A model generated the notes under the pieces. The model saw only the letters and a program-made list of their open reading frames with translations. It was not told the origin of the DNA and did no database searches. From assembly GCA_964613945.1 (NCBI GenBank), contig CAZTJC010000002.1, positions 213,837 through 277,836 of the forward strand: a stretch of DNA of 64,000 nucleotides. The letters run 5' to 3'. Positions 33,774 to 43,047 of the stretch are shown here, in pieces. How positions within the stretch are numbered: position 1 is the stretch's first letter; each line of letters begins with the position of its first letter. This stretch comes from JAVVHH01 sp964613945 (GTDB lineage Bacteria; Pseudomonadota; Alphaproteobacteria; Acetobacterales; Acetobacteraceae). A program made the translations under genes and the position numbers.

Positions 33774-34113
33774 TCGCGATTTAGTGAGGTAGTTTAACCC
33801 GCTGTTAACTATCCTCCGTTTATGTTGATGACGGATTAGAGCAGAGGCGTTCCCCAGTCCCACGGAGGGAGGGGCGCCTGCCGCAGCGACACTCTCGCCC
33901 GCGTTTAATCTCGAGCCAATAGCCGCTCAAGCGAGCGCTCCATTACGCAGAATAGCCGATCGACGTCATTTCGAACCGCGAAATGACGACTGCGGGACCG
34001 TGACTGGTCCTCGCCGATCCAGACATGCGGTTCAGGCAGCCAAAACGGGCGCAGCATCTCACCCCGTGACCAGCCACACCGTCGGAACCTGACGGTCGCT
34101 GAGGAGCCCACCG
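33774..34113. other. Intergenic region with two inverted repeats
   Basis: 340 bp between the long glycosyltransferase and the protease gene. An imperfect stem at 33786-33816 (GAGG-TAGTT-AAC arms with two bulges) is a possible terminator without a T-run. A perfect 10 bp inverted repeat lies at 33964-33988 (separate entry). An open frame at 33905-34111 on the - strand has no ribosome site or recognisable domain and is not called. GAGGAG at 34101-34106 is the ribosome site of the protease. Confidence 0.5.
33964..33988. repeat. Perfect 10 bp inverted repeat upstream of the protease
   Basis: CGTCATTTCG (33964-33973) and CGAAATGACG (33979-33988) with a 5-base spacer (AACCG). It lies 126 bp before the protease start and no T-run follows, so an operator or an RNA hairpin in the leader is more likely than a terminator. 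Confidence 0.6.
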
Positions 34114-35151
34114 ATGTCAGATTACGCTCTCGAGGGACCGAAATGGGGTAGCTCGACCATCACTTGGAGCTTCGCCAACGCCGGCGGCGCCGTTTCCGGT
34201 TCGATCGACACCGATCATCGTGCAACCATCGAAGCTGCGGTCGCGCGGTGGGGCCAGGTCTCCAATCTGACGTTCAAGGAGGTGTCGGATACGACGCCGG
34301 GCGTCGATATCCGCGTCGGTTGGGGCGTATTCAGCGGCAGCCAGGTCGGCGAGACCGACTACTCCTACCAGTTGACCAGCGGCGAAACCTTTGTCCCCGG
34401 CACGCTGGTCATACTGGAGGATCCTTCGGTCAAGAGCGTCGGCACCAGCCTCAGTTCGACCTATGCGGGCACCTCGACCAGTCTCTACGAAACAATGCTG
34501 CATGAATTCGGCCATGCTCTCGGCCTGGACCATAGCACCGACCCGCTCGCCACCATGTATCCCTATCTCGGGCCGAATAACAGCAACCTCAATGCGTCGG
34601 ATATAGCCGGTATCCAGAGCCTTTATGGCACCGTCAACGTCGCCGCCACGGTCGCCGCCCCGACGCAGGTAGCAATCAATCCCGTTATATTGTCCGCCAA
34701 CGAAGTCCCGGTGTTCCGCTTTTTCGACAAGAGCAACGGTACGCAGTTCCTGACCGGTGACACCAGCGAACGCGACGCCCTGATGAAGACACGGCCGGAC
34801 CTCTCCTTTGAAGGCCTCGGCATGGCCGGGATCGCCTCCGATGCGGACGACGCCAACGCTTCCCCGGTCTACCGTTTCTTCGACAAGGGAACCGGCACGC
34901 ACCTGTTCACCACCAGCGCCGCGGAAGTTGCCAGCATCACGGCGACCCGGTCCGACCTGGTCCAGGAGCAGAGCTCGTTCAAGGAGCACATGACCGCCCA
35001 AGCCGGTGACACGGCGGTGTACCGCTTCTTCGAGAAGACCGACGGCACGCATTTCTTTACCGCCAGCGACACCGAGCGGGCCAGCATCATCGCGTCGCGT
35101 CCTGACATGGTCTACGAAGGCGTTGCCTTCTACGCGCCGAAGATCGCCTGA
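34114..35151 (+). CDS. Matrixin-like zinc metalloprotease with three C-terminal DUF5648-type repeats
   Basis: 345 residues. The metzincin zinc site HEFGHALGLDH (H130, E131, H134, H140) is followed by a Met-turn, ATMYPYLG. The N-terminal domain (WGSSTITWSFANAG) matches matrixin or reprolysin folds. After residue 190, three repeats of about 45 residues start VFRFFDK, VYRFFDK and VYRFFEK and contain GTxFLT/GTHLFT/GTHFFT, the DUF5648 pattern thought to bind sugars. No Sec or Tat signal is seen, so a type I-like route, or non-secretion, is implied. GAGGAG precedes the start. It lies 47 bp upstream of ureD. Confidence 0.85.
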   Translation: MSDYALEGPKWGSSTITWSFANAGGAVSGSIDTDHRATIEAAVARWGQVSNLTFKEVSDTTPGVDIRVGWGVFSGSQVGETDYSYQLTSGETFVPGTLVILEDPSVKSVGTSLSSTYAGTSTSLYETMLHEFGHALGLDHSTDPLATMYPYLGPNNSNLNASDIAGIQSLYGTVNVAATVAAPTQVAINPVILSANEVPVFRFFDKSNGTQFLTGDTSERDALMKTRPDLSFEGLGMAGIASDADDANASPVYRFFDKGTGTHLFTTSAAEVASITATRSDLVQEQSSFKEHMTAQAGDTAVYRFFEKTDGTHFFTASDTERASIIASRPDMVYEGVAFYAPKIA

Positions 35152-35198
35152 TCCGGCCCGATTGCTGTAGGTAACGGGCCCGTGTAACACGCTGGGCT

Positions 35199-36002
35199 AT
35201 GCATCAGCGCGCACGGGGCGAGTTACGGCTCGACTTCAAGACGCGGGACGGCGCCAGCGTCCTCGACCGTTTGCGCCAGGATGGCTGCCTCAAGGCGCGT
35301 TTTCCCAGGTTGGAGGCCGGCGCCTGGACCGGTGCCGTCACCCTCAATAGCGCTGGCGGCGTTGCCGGCGGAGATCAACTTCAAACTGCTATTGTCGCCG
35401 GCGCGGGCACTGCGGTCACCGTGGCATCGCAAGCGGCGGAACGCTTCTATCGCGCGTTGCCGGGCAGCGTTTCTCAAGTCGACAATCGCGTCACGGTTGA
35501 GCCCGGCGCCGCGCTCGAATGGTTGCCGCAGGAGACGATCCTGTTCGATGGCTGCGCATTGCGGCGGCGACTGACCGTCGACGTGGCGGCGGATGGCTGG
35601 TTCCTCGGTGTCGAGAGCCTGGTGTTCGGACGGACGGCGATGGGCGAGGTGGTGCGGCAGGCGGCGATCGACGACCTGATCGAGGTCCGGCGGGCCGGGC
35701 GGCTGCTCCTGCATGATCGCATCCGGCTGTCCGGTGACGTGGCTGCGGCGCTGGCGCGGCGTGCGGTGGGCGCCGGGTCGTGCGCGGTGGCGACGCTGCT
35801 GCTGGTGGCACCTGATACCGAGGGGGCGGTTGAGGCAGTCCGGGCGGCGCTGGCGCCGTTTGATGCGGGGGCGTCTGCCTGGGACGGCGTGCTGGTGGCG
35901 CGGATCGTCGCGAAAGATGGGGCGTGCCTGCGGGCAGCGACCGTGGCAGGGTTGGCGGCATTGCGCGAGGGGCGGCCGTTGCCCCGCGTCTGGTTGTGTT
36001 GA
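35199..36002 (+). CDS. ureD: Urease accessory protein UreD
   Basis: 267 residues. UreD binds the urease apoprotein and, with UreF and UreG, delivers nickel to its active site. Family segments: ARGELRLDFKTRDG near the start, LNSAGGVAGGDQL, VASQAAERFYRA, LEWLPQETILFDGCALRRRLTVD and FGRTAMGE. The C-terminus is Ala/Arg-rich. ureA starts 6 bp after its stop. It opens the cluster ureDABC-ecsC-ureE. The start MHQRARGEL fits the family, and no strong ribosome site is seen. Confidence 0.94.
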   Translation: MHQRARGELRLDFKTRDGASVLDRLRQDGCLKARFPRLEAGAWTGAVTLNSAGGVAGGDQLQTAIVAGAGTAVTVASQAAERFYRALPGSVSQVDNRVTVEPGAALEWLPQETILFDGCALRRRLTVDVAADGWFLGVESLVFGRTAMGEVVRQAAIDDLIEVRRAGRLLLHDRIRLSGDVAAALARRAVGAGSCAVATLLLVAPDTEGAVEAVRAALAPFDAGASAWDGVLVARIVAKDGACLRAATVAGLAALREGRPLPRVWLC

Positions 36003-36008
36003 GGTGAA

Positions 36009-36311
36009 ATGAATCTGACGCCGCGTGAGAAGGACAAGCTTCTTATAGCCATGGCCGCCACGGTCGCCCGTCGCCGGCTGGAGCGCGGCGTCAAGCTGAA
36101 CCACCCGGAGGCGGTAGCGCTAATTTCCGATTTCGTCGTCGAGGGCGCGCGGGACGGCCGCTCGGTCGCCGATCTCATGGAAGCCGGCGCGCATGTGATC
36201 ACGCGGGAGCAAGTGATGGAGGGTATCGCGGAGATGATCCACGACGTGCAGGTGGAAGCGACCTTTCCCGACGGCACCAAGCTCGTCACCGTACACGAGC
36301 CGATTCGATGA
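36009..36311 (+). CDS. ureA: Urease subunit gamma
   Basis: 100 residues, exact family length. The gamma subunit forms part of the (abc)3 urease trimer that hydrolyses urea to ammonia and carbamate. The start MNLTPREKDKLLIAMAA, the NHPEAVALISDFVVEGARDGRSVADLM stretch and the end EATFPDGTKLVTVHEPI are nearly consensus. It overlaps ureB by 4 bp (ATGA), so expression is stoichiometrically coupled. Confidence 0.97.
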   Translation: MNLTPREKDKLLIAMAATVARRRLERGVKLNHPEAVALISDFVVEGARDGRSVADLMEAGAHVITREQVMEGIAEMIHDVQVEATFPDGTKLVTVHEPIR

Positions 36312-36624
36312 CGGGGCGGATGATCCCCGGCGAGGTCATTACCGCCGCGGGCGATATTGAGCTGAACGTCGGTCTGCCGACGACCACGCTGTCCGTTGCC
36401 AACACCGGCGATCGGCCGGTGCAGATCGGCAGCCACTACCACTTTGCCGAAGCCAACCCGGCGCTCGCTTTCGACCGCGCCGCCGCCCGCGGCCAGCGGC
36501 TTGATATCGCCGCCGGCACCGCCGTGCGCTTCGAGCCCGGCCAGTCGCGTGAGGTGACGCTGGTGCCGTTCAGGGGCCACCGGGTCGTGTTCGGGTTCCG
36601 GGGTGACGTGATGGGGCCGCTCGC

Positions 36625-36628
<4 letters not shown>
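36308..36628 (+). CDS. ureB: Urease subunit beta
   Basis: 106 residues. The usual start MIPGEVI is preceded here by MTGR, from an ATG overlapping the ureA stop. IELNVGLPTTTLSVANTGDRPVQIGSHYHFAEANPAL is the hallmark region, and AVRFEPGQSREVTLVPF follows. It overlaps ureC by 4 bp. It is a structural subunit of the urease oligomer in the cytoplasm. Confidence 0.97.
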
Positions 36629-38331
<1,703 letters not shown>

Positions 38332-38333
38332 CG

Positions 38334-38969
38334 ATGACAGACCTGACCACGCCAGGTCGTTCGATCCTGGCCGAAGGACTCGACTGGCTCTACAGCCGGG
38401 TCGCTGGCGATCTCTCGACGGCGGTGGTGTCGTCGGGAGGCGAGAACGATATCGACCATTGGATTCGGGTTGCCACGACGCAGGCCGGGGCGGCCGGCTT
38501 CGTGACCAATCTGGGCGGCATCCTGACGCTGCCGGTGGCGCTGCCGGCGAGCTTTCTCGGCACCGCGGCAGTGCAGATGCGGCTTATCGCCAAGATCGCG
38601 GCGGCGCGCGGCTACGACGTGCAGAGCGACGAGGTAAAGGCCTTCGTGTTCGCCTGCCTGCTCGGCAATGCGGCGCTGGACGCGATTCGGGATGCCGGCG
38701 TGCGGATCGGCAGCCGGGTCGCGCCGGCGCTGTTGCAGAAGCTGACGCAGACGGTGCTGTCGCGCTTGCTGGTCCGGTTCGGGGCGACGGGTGCGGTCAA
38801 CTTGACCAAGGTGGTGCCGTTCCTGGGCGGGATCATCGGCGGCGGCGTGGATGCAGCAAGCACGCGGGTGGTGGGGCGGATGGCCAAGCGGGTGTTCGTG
38901 CGCAAGCCGCCGACCACGATAGCACCGGCCGACACCCCGCCGCTGCAACTACCGGGGCCACGAGCATGA
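38334..38969 (+). CDS. EcsC family protein inside the urease operon
   Basis: 211 residues. The EcsC family is named for a Bacillus protein associated with an ABC transporter; the biochemical role is unknown. Family traits are the Gly/Ala-rich hydrophobic stretches (GAAGFVTNLGGILTLPVALPASFLGTAAVQMRLIAKIAAARGYD, VVPFLGGIIGGGVDAASTRVVGRMAKRVF). The part VFACLLGNAALD is typical. It starts 2 bp after ureC and overlaps ureE by 4 bp, so it is translated with the urease genes. A link to nickel or urea handling is inferred from position only. Confidence 0.85.
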   Translation: MTDLTTPGRSILAEGLDWLYSRVAGDLSTAVVSSGGENDIDHWIRVATTQAGAAGFVTNLGGILTLPVALPASFLGTAAVQMRLIAKIAAARGYDVQSDEVKAFVFACLLGNAALDAIRDAGVRIGSRVAPALLQKLTQTVLSRLLVRFGATGAVNLTKVVPFLGGIIGGGVDAASTRVVGRMAKRVFVRKPPTTIAPADTPPLQLPGPRA

Positions 38970-39424
38970 TCCATGTCGACGCGCTGTATCCAACCGGCAG
39001 CTGGAGCGGGACGGTGGACGACACCGTGTCCATCGACTTCGACCGTCGGCATCGTCGCCGGCATGTGCTGACCACGGCGTCGGGAGCCGAGATCCTGCTG
39101 GACCTGCCGCAGGCGGTGCGGCTGCGCGATGGCGACGGGCTAGCACTGGCAAACGGGCGCATGGTCCGCGTCGTCGCAGCGGCCGAGAAGCTGCTCGAGA
39201 TCCATGCGCACGGCCCGGCCGAGCTGGTCCGCATCGCCTGGCATCTCGGCAACCGCCATCTGCCAGTCCAGTTGCTGGGGGACCGCATCCGCATCCGGGC
39301 GGATCACGTCATCGAGGAGATGGTGCACGGCCTTGGCGGCCATGCCCATGCGATCGATGCCCCGTTCGATCCGGAGGCCGGAGCCTATGCTGGCGGCCAT
39401 GCACACGCACATGACGACGAATAG
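38966..39424 (+). CDS. ureE: Urease accessory protein UreE (nickel metallochaperone)
   Basis: 152 residues from ATG 38966, overlapping the ecsC-type stop. UreE delivers nickel to the urease activation complex. The N-terminal beta domain (VSIDFDRRHRRRHVLTTASGAEILLDLP) and the C-terminal metal-binding domain (IAWHLGNRHLPVQLL, MVHGLGGHAHAIDAPFDPEAGAY) are conserved. A short histidine-rich tail (GGHAHAHDDE) can bind extra nickel. It is followed by an MFS gene 17 bp later. Confidence 0.95.
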   Translation: MIHVDALYPTGSWSGTVDDTVSIDFDRRHRRRHVLTTASGAEILLDLPQAVRLRDGDGLALANGRMVRVVAAAEKLLEIHAHGPAELVRIAWHLGNRHLPVQLLGDRIRIRADHVIEEMVHGLGGHAHAIDAPFDPEAGAYAGGHAHAHDDE

Positions 39425-39441
39425 ATGATGAGGCGCCGCTG

Positions 39442-40734
39442 ATGGGGACGGCCACGGCTGTCTCAACCGAGCAGGACCAAGCCAAGGCGCGCGGAACCAA
39501 AGCCCTACAGGCGCTGAACTTCTTCATGGCCGACATGCAGGCCGGCATCGGGCCGTTCCTCGGCGTATTCCTGCAGCAACGCGGTTGGACGACCGGCCCG
39601 ATCGGGACGGTGATGACCGCCGGCGGTGTGGCGGGCATGCTCATGACCGTGCCCGCCGGCGCCTTTATCGATGCGACCGAGAAAAAGCGGTGGGTCGTCA
39701 TCATCACCGGCATCTGCACGGTGCTCGCCTCCTTCCTCATCCTATGGTCGCAAGCCGGCGTCGTGGTGACGGTCAGCCAGATCGCGACGGCGATCGCTGG
39801 CGCGGCAATCGGTCCGGCGGTGACGGGTATGACGCTCGGCATCGTCCGGCAGCAGGGGTTCAACGCGCAGAACGGCCGTAACCAGGCGTGGAACCATGCC
39901 GGCAACATGGTCGGCGCCGGGCTCTCGGGATGGCTCGGCTGGAAATTCGGCATGCCGGCAATCTTCTTTCTGGCCGCGGCCTTTGGTGTGCTGGCCATCG
40001 TCTCCGTGCTGATGATCCCGGAACAGGCGATTGATCACCGGGCAGCCCGCGGGCTCGAAGGCAAGAGCGAGGGCGGCGAAACCGGTCAGGCGGAGGGGTT
40101 CAAGGCGCTGCTGCGGAACAAGCCGATGCTGATCCTGGCGGCGGCGCTTGCCTGCTTCCACCTCGGCAACGGGGCGATGCTGCCGCTCTACGGGCTGGCG
40201 GTGGTGGCCGAAGGCAAGGGCGATCCGTCGCTCTTCGTGGCGCAAACGGTGGTGGTGGCCCAAGCGGTGATGATCCTGACGTCGCTGCTGGCCATGCGCA
40301 TGGCGGCCGGTCGCGGGTATTGGTTGGTGATGCTGATCTCGTTCGCGGCGCTGCCATTGCGGGGTTTCCTTGCCGGCACGTTCATCCAGCATTGGGGTGT
40401 TTGGCCGGTTCAGGCGTTGGACGGGCTCGGCGCCGGGCTGCAGAGCGTGGCCGTGCCGGGCTTGGTCGCGTACCTGCTGAGCGGCACCGGCCGCGTCAAC
40501 GTCGGGCAGGGTGCGGTGATGACGGTGCAGGGCATCGGCGCCTCGCTCAGCCCGGCGATCGGCGGCTGGCTGGCCCAAGCGCTGGGCTACCAGACCGCAT
40601 TCTACATCCTGGGCGGTTTCGCCCTTGGCAGCGTCGCGCTCTGGCTCGGCTTTGCCGGAATGCTTCGCCCGGCCTGTGCCGGGCCGGGCGCTTCAAAGCT
40701 GAACGGTTCGGCGACAGCGCCGGCCGGAGCTTAG
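39442..40734 (+). CDS. MFS transporter within the urease cluster
   Basis: 430 residues, twelve hydrophobic segments. The N-terminal half (ALQALNFFMADMQAGIGPFLGVFLQQRGWTTGPIG) and the repeat region MTVPAGAFIDATEKKRWVVII carry the loop pattern of MFS proteins. AWNHAGNMVGAGLSGWLGW is reminiscent of members annotated near stress and metabolite genes. The substrate is unknown. It begins 17 bp after ureE on the same strand and is therefore likely co-transcribed. A role in urea, nickel or drug movement cannot be told from sequence. Confidence 0.85.
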   Translation: MGTATAVSTEQDQAKARGTKALQALNFFMADMQAGIGPFLGVFLQQRGWTTGPIGTVMTAGGVAGMLMTVPAGAFIDATEKKRWVVIITGICTVLASFLILWSQAGVVVTVSQIATAIAGAAIGPAVTGMTLGIVRQQGFNAQNGRNQAWNHAGNMVGAGLSGWLGWKFGMPAIFFLAAAFGVLAIVSVLMIPEQAIDHRAARGLEGKSEGGETGQAEGFKALLRNKPMLILAAALACFHLGNGAMLPLYGLAVVAEGKGDPSLFVAQTVVVAQAVMILTSLLAMRMAAGRGYWLVMLISFAALPLRGFLAGTFIQHWGVWPVQALDGLGAGLQSVAVPGLVAYLLSGTGRVNVGQGAVMTVQGIGASLSPAIGGWLAQALGYQTAFYILGGFALGSVALWLGFAGMLRPACAGPGASKLNGSATAPAGA

Positions 40735-41372
40735 TCCAGCAACAGCTTCATGCCTGGATCGCCTTTGGCCATGGCGCGCTGGTAGGCGGGCCGGGCGGCG
40801 ATGCGGGCGAGATAGGCGCGGCTGTTCGGATACGGCGCCAGGTCGATCGGCTGGAAGTAGCGCATGGTTGTCAGCGAGAAGACGGTCATGATGTCGGCCG
40901 CGGAGAAGGTGTCGCCGGCGAGGTAGGGCACGTCGCCGAGACGCTGTTCGATCAGGCCGAAGGAGCGTTCGAGGCGATCCTGGGCGTTCCGCAGCACCGG
41001 ATTGCCGGCCGGCGGATCGAGTCGGGTGACGACCATGCGGCGACCGATCGTCGGCTGTAGCGTGCCGTTGGCAAAGTGGAACCAATATAGGTAGGGCGCA
41101 AAGGCCGGGTCGTCCGGGCCGGCGACCAGGCGGCCATCGCCGTATTTGATCAGGATGTATTCGGCGATGGCGGCGGATTCGGCTAGGAACACGTCGCCAT
41201 CCTCCAGCAGCGGGGCGGCGCCGATCGGGTGCTTGGCGCGCAGTTCGGGCGGCGAGAAGACGGTCACCGAATCGCGCGTGTAGGTCTTCAGCGTGTAGGG
41301 CAACTCGAGCTCTTCGCACAGCCAGACGATGCGTTCGGATTGCGACTTGCCGAGGTGGTGAACGGTCAGCAT
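40731..41372 (-). CDS. Glutathione S-transferase family protein
   Basis: 213 residues. The N-terminal thioredoxin-fold domain (MLTVHHLGKSQSERIVWLCEELELPYTLKTY) has Ser in the usual catalytic position, the cis-Pro segment GAAPLLEDGDVFLAESAAIAEYIL (GSH-binding Glu-Ser), and the C-terminal helical domain ends with ARIAARPAYQRAM. It lies antisense inside the urease cluster, between the MFS and ureF genes, with a 4 bp overlap of stop codons with the MFS gene. Divergent from ureF. Target unknown. Confidence 0.9.
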   Translation of the reverse strand: MLTVHHLGKSQSERIVWLCEELELPYTLKTYTRDSVTVFSPPELRAKHPIGAAPLLEDGDVFLAESAAIAEYILIKYGDGRLVAGPDDPAFAPYLYWFHFANGTLQPTIGRRMVVTRLDPPAGNPVLRNAQDRLERSFGLIEQRLGDVPYLAGDTFSAADIMTVFSLTTMRYFQPIDLAPYPNSRAYLARIAARPAYQRAMAKGDPGMKLLLD

Positions 41373-41415
41373 GCGGGGCTCCCTTTTGGGTCCATTCGGC
41401 TATGCTGGTCCAACA

Positions 41416-42051
41416 ATGTCCAGTCTCGCGCTCCTGCTCACCTGGCTCTCGCCCGCCTTTCCGATCGGCAGCTTCGCCTACAGCCATGGGCTCGAATGGG
41501 CGGTCGAAGCCGGCGACGTCACCGATGAGGCGACGCTCGGTGCCTGGATCGCCGACGTGCTCGCCCATGGCGGCGGGCGCAGCGACGTCATCTTCCTGAG
41601 GCATGCCCATCGCGCCGACCCGGTCGACCTGCCCTCGCTCGCCGAGCTGGCGGAAGCGGCGCAGCCATGCCGCGAGCGGCGGGACGAGACGATCGGGCAG
41701 GGAACGGCGTTCGCGCTGGCCGGGCTGGTCTGGGGCGGCATTTCGCTCGAGCGGGTGGCGTATCCCGTCGCGTTCGGCGCCCTGGCGGCAGCCAACGGCG
41801 TCGAGGAGGACGAGGCGGCGCTCGGCTTCCTGCATGCCTTCGCGGCCAATCTCGTCAGCGCTGCAGTGCGCTTGGTGCCGCTGGGGCAGACGGCCGGGTT
41901 GCGGACGACCGCCGCGCTGGAGCCGCTGATCGCCACTGTGGCGGACGGCACGCGAACGGCTGGGCTCGACGAGATCGGTGGGGCGTGCTTTCGCTCGGAC
42001 ATCGCCGCGATGCGGCACGAAACCCAATACACGAGGCTGTTCCGGACATGA
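41416..42051 (+). CDS. ureF: Urease accessory protein UreF
   Basis: 211 residues from ATG 41416. UreF, with UreD, gates nickel insertion into urease and modulates UreG GTPase. Family pattern: LLLTWLSPAFPIGSFAYSHGLEWAVEAGDV, then CRERRDETIGQGTAFALAGL and AANLVSAAVRLVPLGQTAGLRTTAAL. An upstream in-frame extension in the reading frame is antisense to GST and not used. It overlaps ureG by 4 bp. Confidence 0.94.
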   Translation: MSSLALLLTWLSPAFPIGSFAYSHGLEWAVEAGDVTDEATLGAWIADVLAHGGGRSDVIFLRHAHRADPVDLPSLAELAEAAQPCRERRDETIGQGTAFALAGLVWGGISLERVAYPVAFGALAAANGVEEDEAALGFLHAFAANLVSAAVRLVPLGQTAGLRTTAALEPLIATVADGTRTAGLDEIGGACFRSDIAAMRHETQYTRLFRT

Positions 42052-42662
42052 TCTCAGCAAACGGCCCGCTTCGCGTCGGCATCGGCGGCCCCGTCGGCAC
42101 CGGCAAGACCGCGTTGATGGACGCGCTGTGCAAGCGCTTCTCGTCGCGCTTCGACATCGCGGCCATCACCAACGACATCTATACCAAGGAGGATGCCGAG
42201 TTCCTCACCCGCGCCGGGTCGCTGCCGCCGGAGCGGATCATGGGCATTGAGACCGGCGGCTGCCCACACACGGCCATACGCGAGGATGCCAGCATCAACC
42301 TGGCCGGTGTCGCCGAGATGCGTCGCCGCTTTCCCTCCCTCGACGTGATTCTGATCGAGAGCGGCGGCGACAACCTGGCCGCGACCTTCAGCCCGGAGCT
42401 GGCGGACCTGACGATCTACGTCATCGACGTCTCGGCCGGCGACAAGATCCCGCGCAAAGGCGGCCCGGGCATCACCCGCAGCGACCTGCTGGTGATCAAC
42501 AAGATCGACCTTGCGCCCTATGTCGGGGCGAGCCTCGAGGTGATGGACCGAGACAGCAAGCGTATGCGCGGGGAGCGGCCCTTCGTGTTCACCAACATCC
42601 GGGCGGGTCAGGGCGTCGAGGACGTGGCGCAGTTCATCGAGCGGAGCGGTGGGCTGAGCTGA
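42048..42662 (+). CDS. ureG: Urease accessory GTPase UreG
   Basis: 204 residues from ATG 42048. It is a SIMIBI-class GTPase that powers nickel transfer to urease. P-loop GGPVGTGKTALMDALC, the Cys-Pro-His nickel site in ETGGCPHTAIREDAS, Walker B LIESGGDNLAATF and the guanine motif VINKIDLA are complete. The upstream frame gives a longer reading that is antisense or out of frame with ureF and is not used. It is the end of the urease cluster. Confidence 0.96.
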   Translation: MISANGPLRVGIGGPVGTGKTALMDALCKRFSSRFDIAAITNDIYTKEDAEFLTRAGSLPPERIMGIETGGCPHTAIREDASINLAGVAEMRRRFPSLDVILIESGGDNLAATFSPELADLTIYVIDVSAGDKIPRKGGPGITRSDLLVINKIDLAPYVGASLEVMDRDSKRMRGERPFVFTNIRAGQGVEDVAQFIERSGGLS

Positions 42663-42694
42663 TCTACCCCGTTACCCCGGACGGCCGCTACTTC

Positions 42695-42988
42695 GTGGTG
42701 CGCGGCCGGCTATGGCGATGCAGCAACCCGGCGCTTGAGCCGGAGGCACGGAGCGCGTTGACCCACGAGTTGATGTCCGCACGCCGCGCTAAGCAGATCG
42801 CCATGCGCGCCGATGACCCGGCCGCGCGCGAGGCCGCCCGCCAGCGCGTGGACGCGGCCAAGATCGCGCTAGGAGAGCGGGGCCCGGTCTGGTGGGACGA
42901 TGGAGAGCCGGACCTGAACCGGCGGATGGCGCGAACGACACCGTATGCCACTTGGTTCGGATCGTTGACGCTGACGCCGACTCCTTGA
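42695..42988 (+). CDS. Small hypothetical protein, possibly co-transcribed with ureG
   Basis: At least 97 residues from GTG 42695; the reading frame continues upstream with YFVV and PVTPDGR, so the start may be earlier and even overlap ureG. The middle is helical and charged (ALTHELMSARRAKQIAMRADDPAAREAARQRVDAAKIALGERG), followed by a Trp-rich patch GPVWWDDGEPDLNRRMARTTPYATWF. It resembles small proteins seen in other alphaproteobacteria, sometimes labelled biopolymer-transport-related, but no function is established. Confidence 0.6.
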   Translation: MVRGRLWRCSNPALEPEARSALTHELMSARRAKQIAMRADDPAAREAARQRVDAAKIALGERGPVWWDDGEPDLNRRMARTTPYATWFGSLTLTPTP

Positions 42989-43047
42989 ACGCGGCGGTCA
43001 ACTCGGGGCGGGACCGGCCGACGCGGTGTCGGGACAGGTAATCCGCT

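Noticed and set aside
31938..33863. 641-codon frame on the - strand
   Set aside because: Antisense to the fused glycosyltransferase, with repetitive Arg/His/Gln composition and no recognisable domain.
33905..34111. 68-codon frame on the - strand before the protease
   Set aside because: No ribosome site or domain, and it overlaps an inverted repeat and the protease leader.
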